Origin: Strongylocentrotus droebachiensis | Lineage: Eukaryota > Echinodermata > Echinoidea > Camarodonta > Strongylocentrotidae | Direction of reading: 5' to 3' | Length of the DNA: 64,000 nucleotides | Assembly (NCBI GenBank): GCA_035222895.1 | Contig: JAVYIG010007158.1 | Location: 42,254-106,253 of the forward strand | In this document: in pieces, positions 1 through 12,500 of the stretch | Layout: each line of letters begins with the position of its first letter | Position numbering within the stretch: position 1 is the stretch's first letter | Position numbers and translations under genes: made by a program | The notes under the pieces: generated by a model | What the model saw: only the letters and a program-made list of their open reading frames with translations | Database searches by the model: none | Told to the model about the DNA's origin: nothing

Positions 1-3000
1 AAATATGATACAATTTATTACAAATATTCTCGCAGTATTGCCGGATATTCCCATAAAAATGGGTTTCCAATCATCAATGTCAATTTCGATTAAATGTAAC
101 TTTTGAATTACCTCCTGCCATAATCTTTTAACTTTAAGACAATCTAAAAATAAATGTTGGTATGTCTCTACTTCTAGTCTACAAAAGGAACAAAAATGGT
201 CCGACTCAAAACCAAATTTAAAGAGCTCTCTTTTCGTATATACAGCCCCTTGTAATTGTTTGTATTGAAACTCTCTATGTTTATTACAAAGCATTGCACA
301 TTTCATCCTTGTGAATGTTTCTTTCAACTCCGTCATTCCAAGATCAAATTGACAGTTGCCATCTGTAACATGTAATGTATACTCTTTTTGAAGGTCTTCA
401 GTGAAGTAATCATATAACCGCCTAGATTTTATATCACATAGTTTCTGTAAACGTCCAAATATCATCAATTCTATTTCAAAATTTTCAGTGTCCACTTCCA
501 TAAAATCACTTTGTATCCAATCGTTTCTAATTGCTGAAAAGATCTTTTGAATTCTAAGCAAGCTTTTAGTTTCAAAACCCAAATTTAAAAAATGTAAGAT
601 CGGTTTTAAATGACCTCTGACAATTATATCTGATGCTTGAAGTATACCTTTCTGAAATAGTTCGACATCAAAAAATGTTTTATTGCTGAGACATATACAC
701 TTATTGCTAAATATAATCGGATTATTCTTATTTTCTCCAAAGTGTCTGCATTTATCTAATTCTTGCCATGCCTTCAACATGTCTTTATAAAAAGATGGTA
801 TACCCTTCAAGTCCATTTTATTTATATCATAATTACAAAGAAATATAATTCGACCCCCCAGTGATCTGAAAAAGTGGTCAAAGGTTACTTTCCAACCTGA
901 ATACTTTTCTCCATAGAGCAACCGTTTGATCCACATTATTCTCTGAGTCTTGATAAATATCTTAAAATTCGTTACTCTGAGTCCCCCAGCGCAGTAATCT
1001 TGATATAATATTTTCCGTTTTATTCTGTCTCTCCCTCCCCAAATAAAATTAAAAGAAATCTTTTCGATTTCTTCAAAAATGTTTTGTGGGACTGTCATAA
1101 GAGACGAAACATAATTTAGTTTTGAAAATACATATATCTTCAACAATTTAATTTTGCCAAACATCGTTAAATCTCGTTGCTTCCACCAACCGATTAGTCT
1201 TTTGATTTTGCTCAAAATTTCCTTATAGTTCAAATCATCTTTTATTTTGGAATGACGTGCGAAATATACCCCTAGGATCTTTATATGTTGTACTCTATGT
1301 CCAAAAAAAGGTAAACCCGGCCTATCACTTTCCTCTCCTAACCACATAAAATTTGTCTTATCCATATTTATCTTCAACCCACTTAATTTTTCAAAGTTTT
1401 TGAAAACTTTCTTCACTTTATTAATTGAATCCATATCTTTTAAAAACAATGTAATATCATCGGCATACAAAACTTGCTTTATTTCTTTATTCCCGAATCC
1501 TACCCCTTTAATGCTCTCATCTTTCCTAATATAACGAGCTAGTAATTCGATAACTATTACAAATAAATATGGAGATAGGGGGTCACCTTGTCTTACCCCT
1601 CTATTAATTCCAAAATATCCTGTTGAGTGTCCCCCGTTCATCACGCAACTGCTAACATTAGTGTAGAGGGTTTTAACCCAAGAACACAAAACTTTACCAA
1701 ACCCAAACTGTTCCAAAGCTTTAAATAAAAGTTTATGGGAAATGCAATCGAATGCCTTTTCAAAATCTACGGCAATTAAAAAGCCTACAGGCTGATACAA
1801 GGACTGAAAGAATGTATCATCAATTAACCGAACCGCTTCCCCAATATTCCGATCTTTAACATAGCCCACCTGATCGTAATGAATAATATCCTCCAATACC
1901 TCCTTTACCCTTGTAGCTAATACTTTCGACAATATTTTATAATCTACATTTAAGAGAGTAATTGGCCTATAGTTTTTCATGTACAAAGGGTCTTTGCCTT
2001 CTTTCTCAATTAGTGTAATTACCCCCTGTCTCTGTGAGTTTGATAACATTTTTGTTTCAAAACTTTCATTAAAAGCCTCCACTATTGTTTTCCCTAAAAT
2101 TGGCCAGAACGTGAAATAAAACTCAGTCGAGAAGCCGTCATTGCCTGGTGATTTGTTCCATTTCATTTCCTTTACTGCCTGATAGCATTCTGCCATTGTT
2201 ATCTTGCCTTCACAATACTCTTTATTTTCTTTACTTAATTTGGGTAATTCATTTAAGAACATATTTTCAATATCCTCTGTAATTTCACCATTTTTACATG
2301 CATATAAATTCTCGTAAAACTCCCTGATAATCTTCAAAATCCCTTTGCCATCCCTCACAGTTTCCTTATTTTCATTATATATCTCCTTAATCACACTTTT
2401 CCTTTTATTTGACTTTAGTAATTGTTCAAAAAACTTTGAATTTTTTTCTCCTTCTTCAGACCATTCTGTCCTTGAACGGACTTTTAACCCTTGACGTGAA
2501 TAGTCGAAAAGCTTCTCTAATTCCATTTTTTTCATGTCAATTTCATCCTGAATACTTTTATGACAATCAATATTGATCGTCAATCGATATTCCAGGTCTT
2601 TAATTTCTTTTTCCAATTTTTCAGTGTGGACTCTTCTGAGTTTTGCTCTTTCACGGGAGAATTTCATTATATATTCTCTTAATTTCATTTTCATAAAATC
2701 CCAAAATTTAATTTTGCTCGTTATTTGATTCCGCCAAGTTTCCTCTATTTCAGAAATCTTCTTTTTTACCCCATCTACAAAATCTTTTTCATTACATAGA
2801 CTACTATTAAACTTCCAATACGATTTCCCATAAACAAAACTATCGACTAAATTGTTAAATTCTATTCTAACTCCAGCATGGTCAGGTGTAATAGAAGGCA
2901 AAATTTCAGACTTTCTTATCAACTTGTCTACTTTCGAAGAAATGAAGATATAATCCAATCTACTCTGAACTAATGGCTGCTTCTGTCTGAAAGTGAATTC

Positions 3001-3582
3001 TTTCTTATTAGGATGACGCTTACGCCACACATCAATTAAATCAAGCTTATCAAGAAAGTCTAATAATGAGTCCCTATATTTGCTTTTCGAAATATTACTT
3101 GCACCCATGTAATCCAAATTATGATTCATAATAACATTGAAGTCTCCTCCAATTATCAAGGAATATTCTTGACTAAATACAGAACAAATTATTTTATTTA
3201 GATCAGACAGAAAATCACATTGGGCGTTTTCTTTATTCCTTGTGGGAAAGTACACGCTTCCTAATATTAGCTTTTCGCCTTGACATTTGCCTTTAATGAT
3301 GACGTATCTTCCCCCTTCGTCAATTAAGGTTTTTTCCACCACAAAAGTAATACCTGGTTTAAACATTACAATAACCCCCCTACTGTGGTTACTCCCGTGG
3401 CTAAAAAACATTGAGCCTTCCCAATCACCCTTCCAACTGTATTCAATGTCTTCTGTGCTAAAGGTTTCCTGCAAGAATATCATATTTGCCGACATTTTGC
3501 ACCACTGAAAAATCTTCTTTCTTTTGACTCTATCTCTCAGTCCTCTGACATTAATTGAGAGTAATTTTAAATTAACCGACAT
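1..3582 (-). CDS. L1/Tx1-type LINE ORF2: endonuclease + reverse transcriptase (3' part outside window)
   Basis: An open frame of 1194 codons from the ATG at 3582 to the window edge, with an in-frame TAG just upstream of the ATG. The N-terminus is an APE-type endonuclease: it begins LLSINVRGLRDRVKRKK, followed by FLQET, GGDFNVI, SRLDYIF and TPDHAGV. The central part is a reverse transcriptase with NYRPITLLN, VDFEKAFD, GVRQGDPLSPYLF and the catalytic YADDITLFLKD. A Cys-rich CSFC...H..LDC motif near the left edge matches the C-terminal knuckle of L1/Tx1 ORF2 proteins. The element copies its RNA at a nicked target. I saw no stop in the frame, so this copy looks young. ORF1 was not found upstream. 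The clade is inferred from motif style. Confidence 0.9.
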   Translation of the reverse strand, partial: MSVNLKLLSINVRGLRDRVKRKKIFQWCKMSANMIFLQETFSTEDIEYSWKGDWEGSMFFSHGSNHSRGVIVMFKPGITFVVEKTLIDEGGRYVIIKGKCQGEKLILGSVYFPTRNKENAQCDFLSDLNKIICSVFSQEYSLIIGGDFNVIMNHNLDYMGASNISKSKYRDSLLDFLDKLDLIDVWRKRHPNKKEFTFRQKQPLVQSRLDYIFISSKVDKLIRKSEILPSITPDHAGVRIEFNNLVDSFVYGKSYWKFNSSLCNEKDFVDGVKKKISEIEETWRNQITSKIKFWDFMKMKLREYIMKFSRERAKLRRVHTEKLEKEIKDLEYRLTINIDCHKSIQDEIDMKKMELEKLFDYSRQGLKVRSRTEWSEEGEKNSKFFEQLLKSNKRKSVIKEIYNENKETVRDGKGILKIIREFYENLYACKNGEITEDIENMFLNELPKLSKENKEYCEGKITMAECYQAVKEMKWNKSPGNDGFSTEFYFTFWPILGKTIVEAFNESFETKMLSNSQRQGVITLIEKEGKDPLYMKNYRPITLLNVDYKILSKVLATRVKEVLEDIIHYDQVGYVKDRNIGEAVRLIDDTFFQSLYQPVGFLIAVDFEKAFDCISHKLLFKALEQFGFGKVLCSWVKTLYTNVSSCVMNGGHSTGYFGINRGVRQGDPLSPYLFVIVIELLARYIRKDESIKGVGFGNKEIKQVLYADDITLFLKDMDSINKVKKVFKNFEKLSGLKINMDKTNFMWLGEESDRPGLPFFGHRVQHIKILGVYFARHSKIKDDLNYKEILSKIKRLIGWWKQRDLTMFGKIKLLKIYVFSKLNYVSSLMTVPQNIFEEIEKISFNFIWGGRDRIKRKILYQDYCAGGLRVTNFKIFIKTQRIMWIKRLLYGEKYSGWKVTFDHFFRSLGGRIIFLCNYDINKMDLKGIPSFYKDMLKAWQELDKCRHFGENKNNPIIFSNKCICLSNKTFFDVELFQKGILQASDIIVRGHLKPILHFLNLGFETKSLLRIQKIFSAIRNDWIQSDFMEVDTENFEIELMIFGRLQKLCDIKSRRLYDYFTEDLQKEYTLHVTDGNCQFDLGMTELKETFTRMKCAMLCNKHREFQYKQLQGAVYTKRELFKFGFESDHFCSFCRLEVETYQHLFLDCLKVKRLWQEVIQKLHLIEIDIDDWKPIFMGISGNTARIFVINCIIF

Positions 3583-4273
3583 CAAGAACTATGAATCTAT
3601 ACCTGTAACAAAGAACCTTTAGAAATGTACATAGTGGTGACAGTTTCACAGTAAATGGGAAGCTTGATGCATTTCCAACTCTAGGAAAAACAAACACTTT
3701 CAAGTTAGATTGCAAATTAAACAAGTACAGGCAGACATCGGAACCGGAAAACATACCACACATACCATCACCCCACCCTTCAACACTATCAACCACATTC
3801 ATACACATAAGCATAATATATGCTGTCATGTTCGAAACCCCTCCCATCACTTATTCTAAATCATGGCGTGGCAGCCTTTTACACAAAGTATTAATACAGT
3901 CTTCTTACTGTGACCAAAAAAAAAAAAAAAAAAAAAACCAACACCGAAAATAAAACAGTAACTCCAGACGATATAACTTGACCTCATAATTAACGGATTC
4001 AGATAATGTGTAACTAATGATACTTTAGCCCCAGGCTCAAACGGCTATATATAATATTTTAAAAGAAAAAAAACGTAATAAACGAACGTAATAAATAAAC
4101 CCCGTGCATACTTTAAGCTTCAACAGCTTGTACCCCACCAAATGGCTTTTGATACCATTATAAACATTACAGTATATAAGGAGTTTCTTTTTTAAGAAAA
4201 CGAATTAATTAACTTTTGAACTATTCCTCTTCCCTTTAAGCAAGCAATTGGGACAATAAAGAGACGCCCTCTA
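3583..4273. other. LINE 5' leader and gene A 3' flank
   Basis: From 3583 to about 3910 lies the presumed 5' leader of the minus-strand LINE. A run of 22 A at 3917-3938 (T in LINE orientation) may mark its upstream boundary. From about 4190 to 4273 lies the 3' UTR side of gene A, which resembles the matching flank of gene B at 21,180-21,222. No other gene is visible. Confidence 0.5.
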
Positions 4274-4650
4274 TCATATATCCCTAAACCCACAGAATAA
4301 GGCATAGATAAGAGAGCAAATAAAAAGACCGAGAGTAGATTCGAGGTTCGCTGCGCTATTCGTGGGCCTTGTGTGGCCATTAGCCCCTCCAGTATTAGCC
4401 CAGGCCTTTGCACCACTCGCTTGAGAAGGAGGGGTGCACTTGTTTGTACTGTCACAGACGCAGAAGGTTGCGTTTAAGAGGCGATCGAACATCATTTCCT
4501 CTGTATCTGGGTACAACTTAGCCGGATCGTTGTCGGAAAAGTAGGCACCAACCACGGACCAGTCTACGCAGTGGTCTCCTGACGTAGTGGAGGCGACAAC
4601 GTCTTTGGGTGCACAAGCACGTCGCTTGTCCGTCAGCGTAATGGTTTGCC
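4274..4650 (-). CDS. Gene A exon 7: LU3b and GPI-type tail
   Basis: The acceptor is ..CCGAACAG before GGCAAACC, and the exon ends at the TGA at 4274-4276. It encodes residues 382-506: cysteines 6-10 of the third LU domain (RRACAPKD, GDHC, NATFCVCDSTNKC), then a Ser/Asn/Gly-rich stretch with candidate omega sites near NSAAN. It closes with the hydrophobic segment LGLFICSLIYALFC. Same length (377 bases) as gene B exon 9. Confidence 0.88.
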
Positions 4651-7600
4651 CTGTTCGGGTAATACGGAAAGGGATGATGACAAAACAAAATAATTAACCC
4701 GATTGACGGAAGGGGAAAGGAAGATTTCATGACAGTTGTATGGTAACCACGGAAGTGAAAAAACTGCCAAAACAGGAGCTTGTTTTTAGGAATGCCAGAA
4801 GAAATAAAAGCCCCTTTTAATATTTCCTCCAAAAAAGTTTCTGTGCTTAATTTAAGGAAAATGAATGTTGGGAATTATCGTTCATTTAGGAAACCTAAAT
4901 CTTGAAAACAAAGGAATACAATTTATTACGGACGAACTCAAATTCCAAATACCATATATACATGCAAGTTGGAAGAGTCTGCACGTGATCACTCAAGGTA
5001 AAAAATCTGTTTACTAAATGCCTATTGCACAATTTCAATACATTTCAACTTGCGCTAATTATTCTCGTAAATTTATTTAAATCATAAACCATTCATGCAA
5101 CGTAATTTGTGCGTTGTTTATTTTTCCAATCACCCATCACATGCCTCGTTGGAGACCTCACACTCCGCTGGCGGAGTCTTTCGTTGATAAATAACGACTC
5201 GTGCGCAATGGGATGCGCAATGGCACTCACCTGACCTAAGCATATAGGCGATGTTGACCACACTCGTCATACACGTTGAGATACCTTCGGGGCATACCAT
5301 CTCACCAGGGTTGACAGAACACGAGACAAGTTCGGTGTCACCAGGATCTATAATGTTACCATCTGAAGTTATTTCCTTGCACGTGATGCAGGTTCTCAAA
5401 TCTCCTGTTGAATATTTTGAATGGGAGAAGAAGAAATGATTAGTGGCATACAAATCTATTGTTCTGAAAACTATCAAGCTTTAAATCAACAGTAGCTACC
5501 CGTATTTTTAAATTTACTGTGGCGAATAGTATTTAAACAGAAAGACCTAGAAATAGTAACTGTAATGTGAACTTGTCATTCATGTGGTGAGACTATGATT
5601 TTGAAGGTTGGTTCAGACATGGCGAGGAAAAAGCGCGAAGGTTCTTTTTTCTTTATGGTGACTTTAATTGTAATACCTACGCTTCACATTATGTTTTGTA
5701 TAGCATAGGTCTTGGTACGTTCATTCGTGTCTCCTTAGATCAAGATTAATATAAAGTTCCTAAATTAAATTAAGTAAAATTAAGTTCTTTCAGCGTCCGA
5801 TGGCTGCGATCACCGTCATGCGATGACCGTCTCATCTACAGATCTCGGTGAACACTTAAACTTAATCACAAATCCTTGGCGGTTTACCGCATCAAATCTG
5901 AACAAGCCTTAATAATAATCATATCAAATGTTTCTAATTGAAGCACAATGTTATTGATTTGAAAGTTTGTAGTGTTATGTGATGAACGTAAAGCCATTGT
6001 AATAACAAAATAATGTAATGAAAGTAATCAAGCATATATTGGTAATTGTTCCTATTATTTTTATCCTGATATTTATTTATTATCTCGTATTGTGAATTCT
6101 TATTCTGTTCTTTACTCTAAATTTTCCAGGGTGCAGACTGTGAGGGGTAACGTGCTTCCGAGTAATAGCAATTTCAATTGCTTTTGTCACCCCTGACCAG
6201 CAGATTTTATCCTTCTCTATCTCTCCTCTCCACTATCCCAAAGCTGTTTGCATGTATTATGAAATTTCTGTGTATTATCTGATTGTTATACTCATTGTAT
6301 GTTTTCCGACTACAACGTAATGCCCTCACCTTTTCCAGTTCCTGTCCCGCTCTCTGCACCTGTTGACGGTACACCAACTGTGGGTGAAGGTGGGGTACAC
6401 TTGTCGGCACTGTCACAAACGCAGAAAGTTGCGTTTGTGATGCCGAGGAATAGCATACCATCTAAATCTGGGTACAGTTCTGCTGGGTCATTGTCGGAAA
6501 AGTAAGCGTCCACCACGGACTGCTCTACGCAGTGGTCTCCCGACGGAATCGAGGAGATGATCTCCTCAGGGGCACAAGCACGTTTCTCATCTCTGATGGT
6601 CACATTCTGTCCTATTTTATTTTGTAATGCAAGAGCAATGGGAAAACTGATGAAGGTGCTGTTGATGAAATAGCATTACTTCTAATTACAAAAATAAAAA
6701 TAAAGAACAAATTTTAATAACAGTAACCCCAAGCTCTATCATGTAAAGATACTATGTCCCTTTTGCAACCATCATCAAATTCTGTAGAACTTTGCAGGAA
6801 TTATGTTTATGTCATGTATGTCCTATCTATGGAATTTTAACATTAGCAGTGTCCTAGTATTCATATTATGGACATCTTTCTTTTATTTGGTAATAACATA
6901 CATAAAATGAGGTGTAACAGGTACATGAGCATTTTTCTACATCCATAACTCACTACTTGTAATGGCCAAAATTAAACTAATTGAATCTTGGTGCAGCACA
7001 AAACGTACGACCATTCTGTGAGAGGGTCTGAAAATCAGACTATTACTTTATAGGCGATTGCAATATCTTAAGTCGATTCGACAACTAATGGTCGTTATTT
7101 TCCGAATAAAAGTCATTTTCAAGCCCTTTTCGCTTTGAGGGAAGTTCTTAATTAGTATTGTCTTTCAAATGCCGTTGGAAATTAACCTTTCATTTTTTGG
7201 GCCTGCAATTTTTTTTTATATACATATAATAATATATTCTGTTCGTTATGGTTCTTGTTTGTGACGGGGCCCCGATTACAAGCAGAAGTCTGCTTCCTAG
7301 TAGTTCGAAGCATAATGTTGAATAAAGGATGAACAAAGATTATAAATTAATTAAATTTAAACTTGAATTGACCAACTATAGGCGGTTAAACCAATGTATG
7401 AAGAAAAGAAATCAATTACAACTGACTTTTCTGTTTTAAGAAAGGCGAACAAATTGAAAATTGATTAGTTCTTTGCAACAGAAATAAAAACGAACCCTTT
7501 ATACAAGTATTCTTAAAATGTTTGGTCTAAACTTCCTTTTCTCGCAGTCCATAGTTAATTGGAGGTGTGTGTGGGGGGGGGGGGGGGGGGGGGTAAACAA

Positions 7601-9496
7601 AAGTTGAGATACAATCCACCATAACTGTAGTCCCGAATCTGGCCTTTTAAATTTGAATTCCACCACGCCAATGATATTTTTTCAGCCGATGATGGCGTTA
7701 TCATTGAATTAGGACGCTCGATTATGAGTTTGTTGATAACGCCATCTTCGACGGCTTGAATCAAGTGTGTAGGGAATAAGCCTTTTTCGTAAATACTATC
7801 GGCGTATGGGCAAATAAAGGTCATTTCTGATAAAATTGTAAAACCCACAGACAGGAATACGTGCTCATGTTATGTAATCATTAGGGACTTTTAGATTACA
7901 CGACGAGAGCGTGGACTGCCGCGTGCGACATTGTGTTAAGGCACTGGGCCGTGCCCTGCAGTGCCTTAAAATGACGTCACATTACCTTAAAAGGGTGTCA
8001 CACGTGGCGGTCCACGTTCTCGTCGTGTAAATCTAAAAGGCCCTATTATTCATGTGTACACCTACGGTACATTCTTATGATACCAGAGGGCAAACAAAAA
8101 TTTGCATGAAGCACATACATGACTTTGGCATTGATTATTCTAAAACACACAAATTGGGTCTTCTCCATGAGTAACAGATCTGTGGAACATTTGGGGTCAT
8201 TTGACCCATGGGCTAACTACGAAATGGTCTATTATAAAGGACCGGGCAGATTCTGGACTACCATAACTGCAGTAAGTTAATAACTTTCTGGGGTGTAGAC
8301 ACTTACCAGACTGAAGTCTATAGGCAACGTCTACAACCCCCGTCATACAAGCTGAGATACCATCGGAGCATATCATCTCATCAGGGTTGTCCGAACACGA
8401 GACGATATCGCTGTCACCAGGATCTATGACGACATGATCTGAAGTTATTTCCTTGCATGCGATGCAGGTTCTAAACGTTCCTGTTCAGCGGGGGAAAGAA
8501 GAAGACATTTTAGAAGTAACAGGAATTGTTGTGCTTGGTAGGAATTTAAAATATCTTAACACCATATCAAAAATTGTTCAAAACCAAACTGTTTCGCCGT
8601 TATAATTATTAGTAGACGCATTATTTTAAAAACGATATTTATTGATCATTTATACCTTTGAAGATATCAAATTGTAAACTTGATTTACTAACTAAAAGCA
8701 AATGATAGCCCGAGTTAATTTCAAAACAACCAATTATTTGCCATTTGTTGAAATATATAACATCTTACTCGGAGTATTTACGTGCTGAGTTTTGGGTGTC
8801 AAAATGTTCGCGACTTCATACAAAGTAAAAGTTTTAAACTAGAACTGTTTTTTTAAATTAAATTAGTAAACACTCTCTTTAGCTTTATTTCATAATTGTA
8901 TTCATTGTACACTTGTACCCTCTCATCAGTGTTGATGATATAATAGTCCGTTTGACAGTGGTTTCTAAAACGGTAAGTCTACTCCGCCAGCTATATTACC
9001 TGATGCTTCAAGAGAGCCCTCAGCTTCTCCAGAGCCTGGCACGCTATCTGCATCTGGTGCAATGGAAGAAAAGGTGGAGGAAGGTGGGGTGCACTTGTCG
9101 GTGCTATCGCAGACACAGATGCTTGCGTTTGTGATGCTATTGAACTTGCGAAGAGTATCTGTATATGACTTCAGTTCGGCGGAAAGGTAGGCGTCGACTA
9201 CAGACTGCTCTACGCAGTGGTCTCCCGAAGAAATCGAGGAGACGATGTCTTCAGGGGCACAACCACGTCGTTTATATATGTGGCTATGAAGTGATCCTAA
9301 AGTTGTTGGGATGAACAGAGCCATAATAGTACTGATCTCATTGTTGATGGTAATGATAATAGTAATGGTTTTAAAAGCAAATTAACAATTATGTTAATAA
9401 TCATAATAATAACAATTATGATTATGATTATTAAAGATATAAGAATAATAATTAATTTGATAATAATAACATTAAAATATCTATAACCCCAAGCTC

Positions 9497-9527
<31 letters not shown>

Positions 9528-12500
9528 ATATTTTATTTGACTCTATCGACCCCCTTCAGGGGTATGAGAGTATAACATATTTACAATACAATACATACAA
9601 ATATATACAAAACAAAGTAAGATATGATAATAAAGTACATAGACATGTACTTTTTAGTGTAGCGGTGAACGAAGACGAGTGTTGGATGTCATTATTCTGG
9701 TTATCCTTTCCTTTGCTTTCCCTTTATATTGTTCTCTTTGCTTGCCATTCTGAAGGGGGTATATGCAACCTAGCCCTACTGAAGCCTGTTATTAAATGAA
9801 AAAGGTGTTTTATTTTTATTTTGATGAGGAATTATGATAAAACGGCCAAAGTTTCCTTGACGGGATGGTGCTGGGGGAAACAAATTTGTTTCTGTTTTTT
9901 TTTCTCCCTTTTGTTCACGTTTGATTGTAGTTTGTAATTGTGTTTGCTTTATTTTGTTATTGGTCAAGAATTACATCTCCTAGAATTCACAAAAGTGGTC
10001 TGAACTACTAGTTTGCTTTGGGCGGCCAAAAATTAAGATAAACATTTTCCCCATTCTTTTCTAATAAAGGCTCAAAATTGATTTGTGTATTTGTTTAGTT
10101 ACAGAAAGAAAATCTAGACAGAGATGCTTAAAACCTTTTTTTACTAGTATTCGTAACATGTTTGATTTAAACTTCTTCGTCTTTGCAGTCCATAGTAAGT
10201 TTGAGGCAGGGGAGGGGGGGGGGGTAAACCACTGTTTAGATTTATAACACCATATTTCCAGTTTCTGGGGTGTAGACACTTACCATAGGAATCTTCATAC
10301 ATATTGTGGCCCGTCATCGTCATACAAGTTGGCATACCCTGAGGGCATATCATCTCACGAAGGTTTCCGGAGCACGATTGATATACGTTGTTACCAGAAT
10401 ATGGGTCGAAATGATAGAACTCACTGCACAGGAGACAGGTTATACACTTTCCTATCGAATGTTGAAGAAAAATAAGACAGAATAATATAATTGTGAATAA
10501 CAGGTGAAGGGGTATTACAAAGGAAGGCTATGTTTTTACTAAAGGTCTGTAAACCTTTTTTTTTTCTTAAAACTTAACAGAATGGCGATAACTATTATTC
10601 AATTCAATTTTTCAATTAAATTTAATTTATTCAAGTCCATTTAAAAAAAGTACATTGAAAACATATTTTAAATGGAGAACATAATTTCACGTAGGATACA
10701 TAATATAGTATACATTGAACTTTAAACACAAAAGAAGAGAAGTAAAGACAAGGCGAGAAGTGGCGCAGTTTGCCAATGACACAACTGTATTCCATGATAT
10801 TTTCCTTTAGACACAGTAAACATATGTTCAATTCGTGATAAATGTTGATCGATAATAACTCCTAAGAAATTTGGAGATTGGACACGTTCTATAATTACAT
10901 TAGTCATACTAATATCAATTTTCTGTAGTTGTATTTTGCCTATGCTATATTTGGTGGTATTAAGAGCTAACTGATTACAATTAAACCACTGTAAAACATG
11001 ACATAACTTTTCATTAATACTTTTATTTTAGGAAGTTATACACATATTCCCATTTATTGTTAATGCACTTTGTCAAAAATTATCCGATTTCTAGTTCTGC
11101 GTTTTTTATATTCATGCATATACATTCAAGGGTTATGTGTTTTCTATTTTATATATATATAAAGGTTGGGTGAATATATAACTCATACATTGCAATACTT
11201 ATAGATATTTTGATTATTTTATTTACTATCTCGCACAATGTTTGCATTCCAATTAATGTCTCTCACTATTGTTTAAAATCATGTTCTTGTTCAACATTGT
11301 AATGTTTATCTAAACATATATTTGTTTCAATTTTTTCCTTTTTCAAATTTGATCTCGTCTTTTCTTTTCATTTTCCTAACCAATATCAATATTTGTTTTT
11401 GAAATGTGACGTGTGATCTTTGGAAAATTCAATTGATGTCAGTCTTTGGGTGTCATTAAAAATGTATATTCTGTCTTCAATGAATAGACCCGTTCAACTA
11501 CAATTACAATATGAGTTCATTATTATTTTCAAAGCACGACGATTTTATTTACATGCATGTGTAGACAAAGCGAAGAGATTGGTTATAGAAGAAAGTGTGT
11601 GTGCGTGACAGAGGGGGGTGGGGGAAGAGAGCGAGAGAGAGAGAGAGAGAGAGTGTGGAAGATATGTAGAATGGGGCATAGGAAAGGGAAACACGAAGAC
11701 AGTGTGCATTGACTAACAGAACATGACACTGATAAATGCACATGCATGTAATCATGTTTACCATTATATCATGACACATCGTCGGCTGTCCCCAAGAAGG
11801 CCGAAAGAGGGTATCTCACTGAGCGGCGAATGCTTGCGAACGTAGCAAATTTGGGGTTTTGCCAGGGTTCGTAAAAGATTGCAAAAGGTTGCAAGAAAGT
11901 TCGCAAACAGTTTTCATTGTCGCAAACATTCGTTCTTGTCGCAAAGAAGTTTTTAACATTTATTTTTCCGCAAAAACAGTAGCAAGCGTTTGCAAAACAG
12001 TCGTAAGCGTTTGCAAAACAGTCGTAAGCCTTTGCGAAGCGGTTGTAAGGCGGTGTCGCTCTGTGTTTTCGCCAGTTCTTATTGTTTCGCCAATGCTAGC
12101 GACTACGTTACCATATGGTTCCTTTATAAAATCGACCCATTGAGTACCAGGAGTTAGCAAAAGGTCCCAAACGTTCACAAATAGTAGCAAAGGATTGGAA
12201 AATAGTCGCTAATTTTCGCAAAAACTGTCGCTAGCATTTGCTTAACGTCGCCAATAGTCACCTACTGTCTTTCGCAAAGACTTCGGAAGCATTTCCTCAA
12301 ATGTTGCTAAATGTAGCTAAACATCACTAAAAGTCGCTGATTTTCGCCAACCTTCGTCAGAAAAATGACGAATCCAAATTCGTTACGTTCGTATTAAAGC
12401 ATTCGCCGCTCAGTGAGAAAGCCCCTTCAAGAGCTTTTTAGTTTTATTTGCAGTAGCGGCCTTTATTGCAGACAGGTAACGAGTCATGTGGTCCAGTGGC

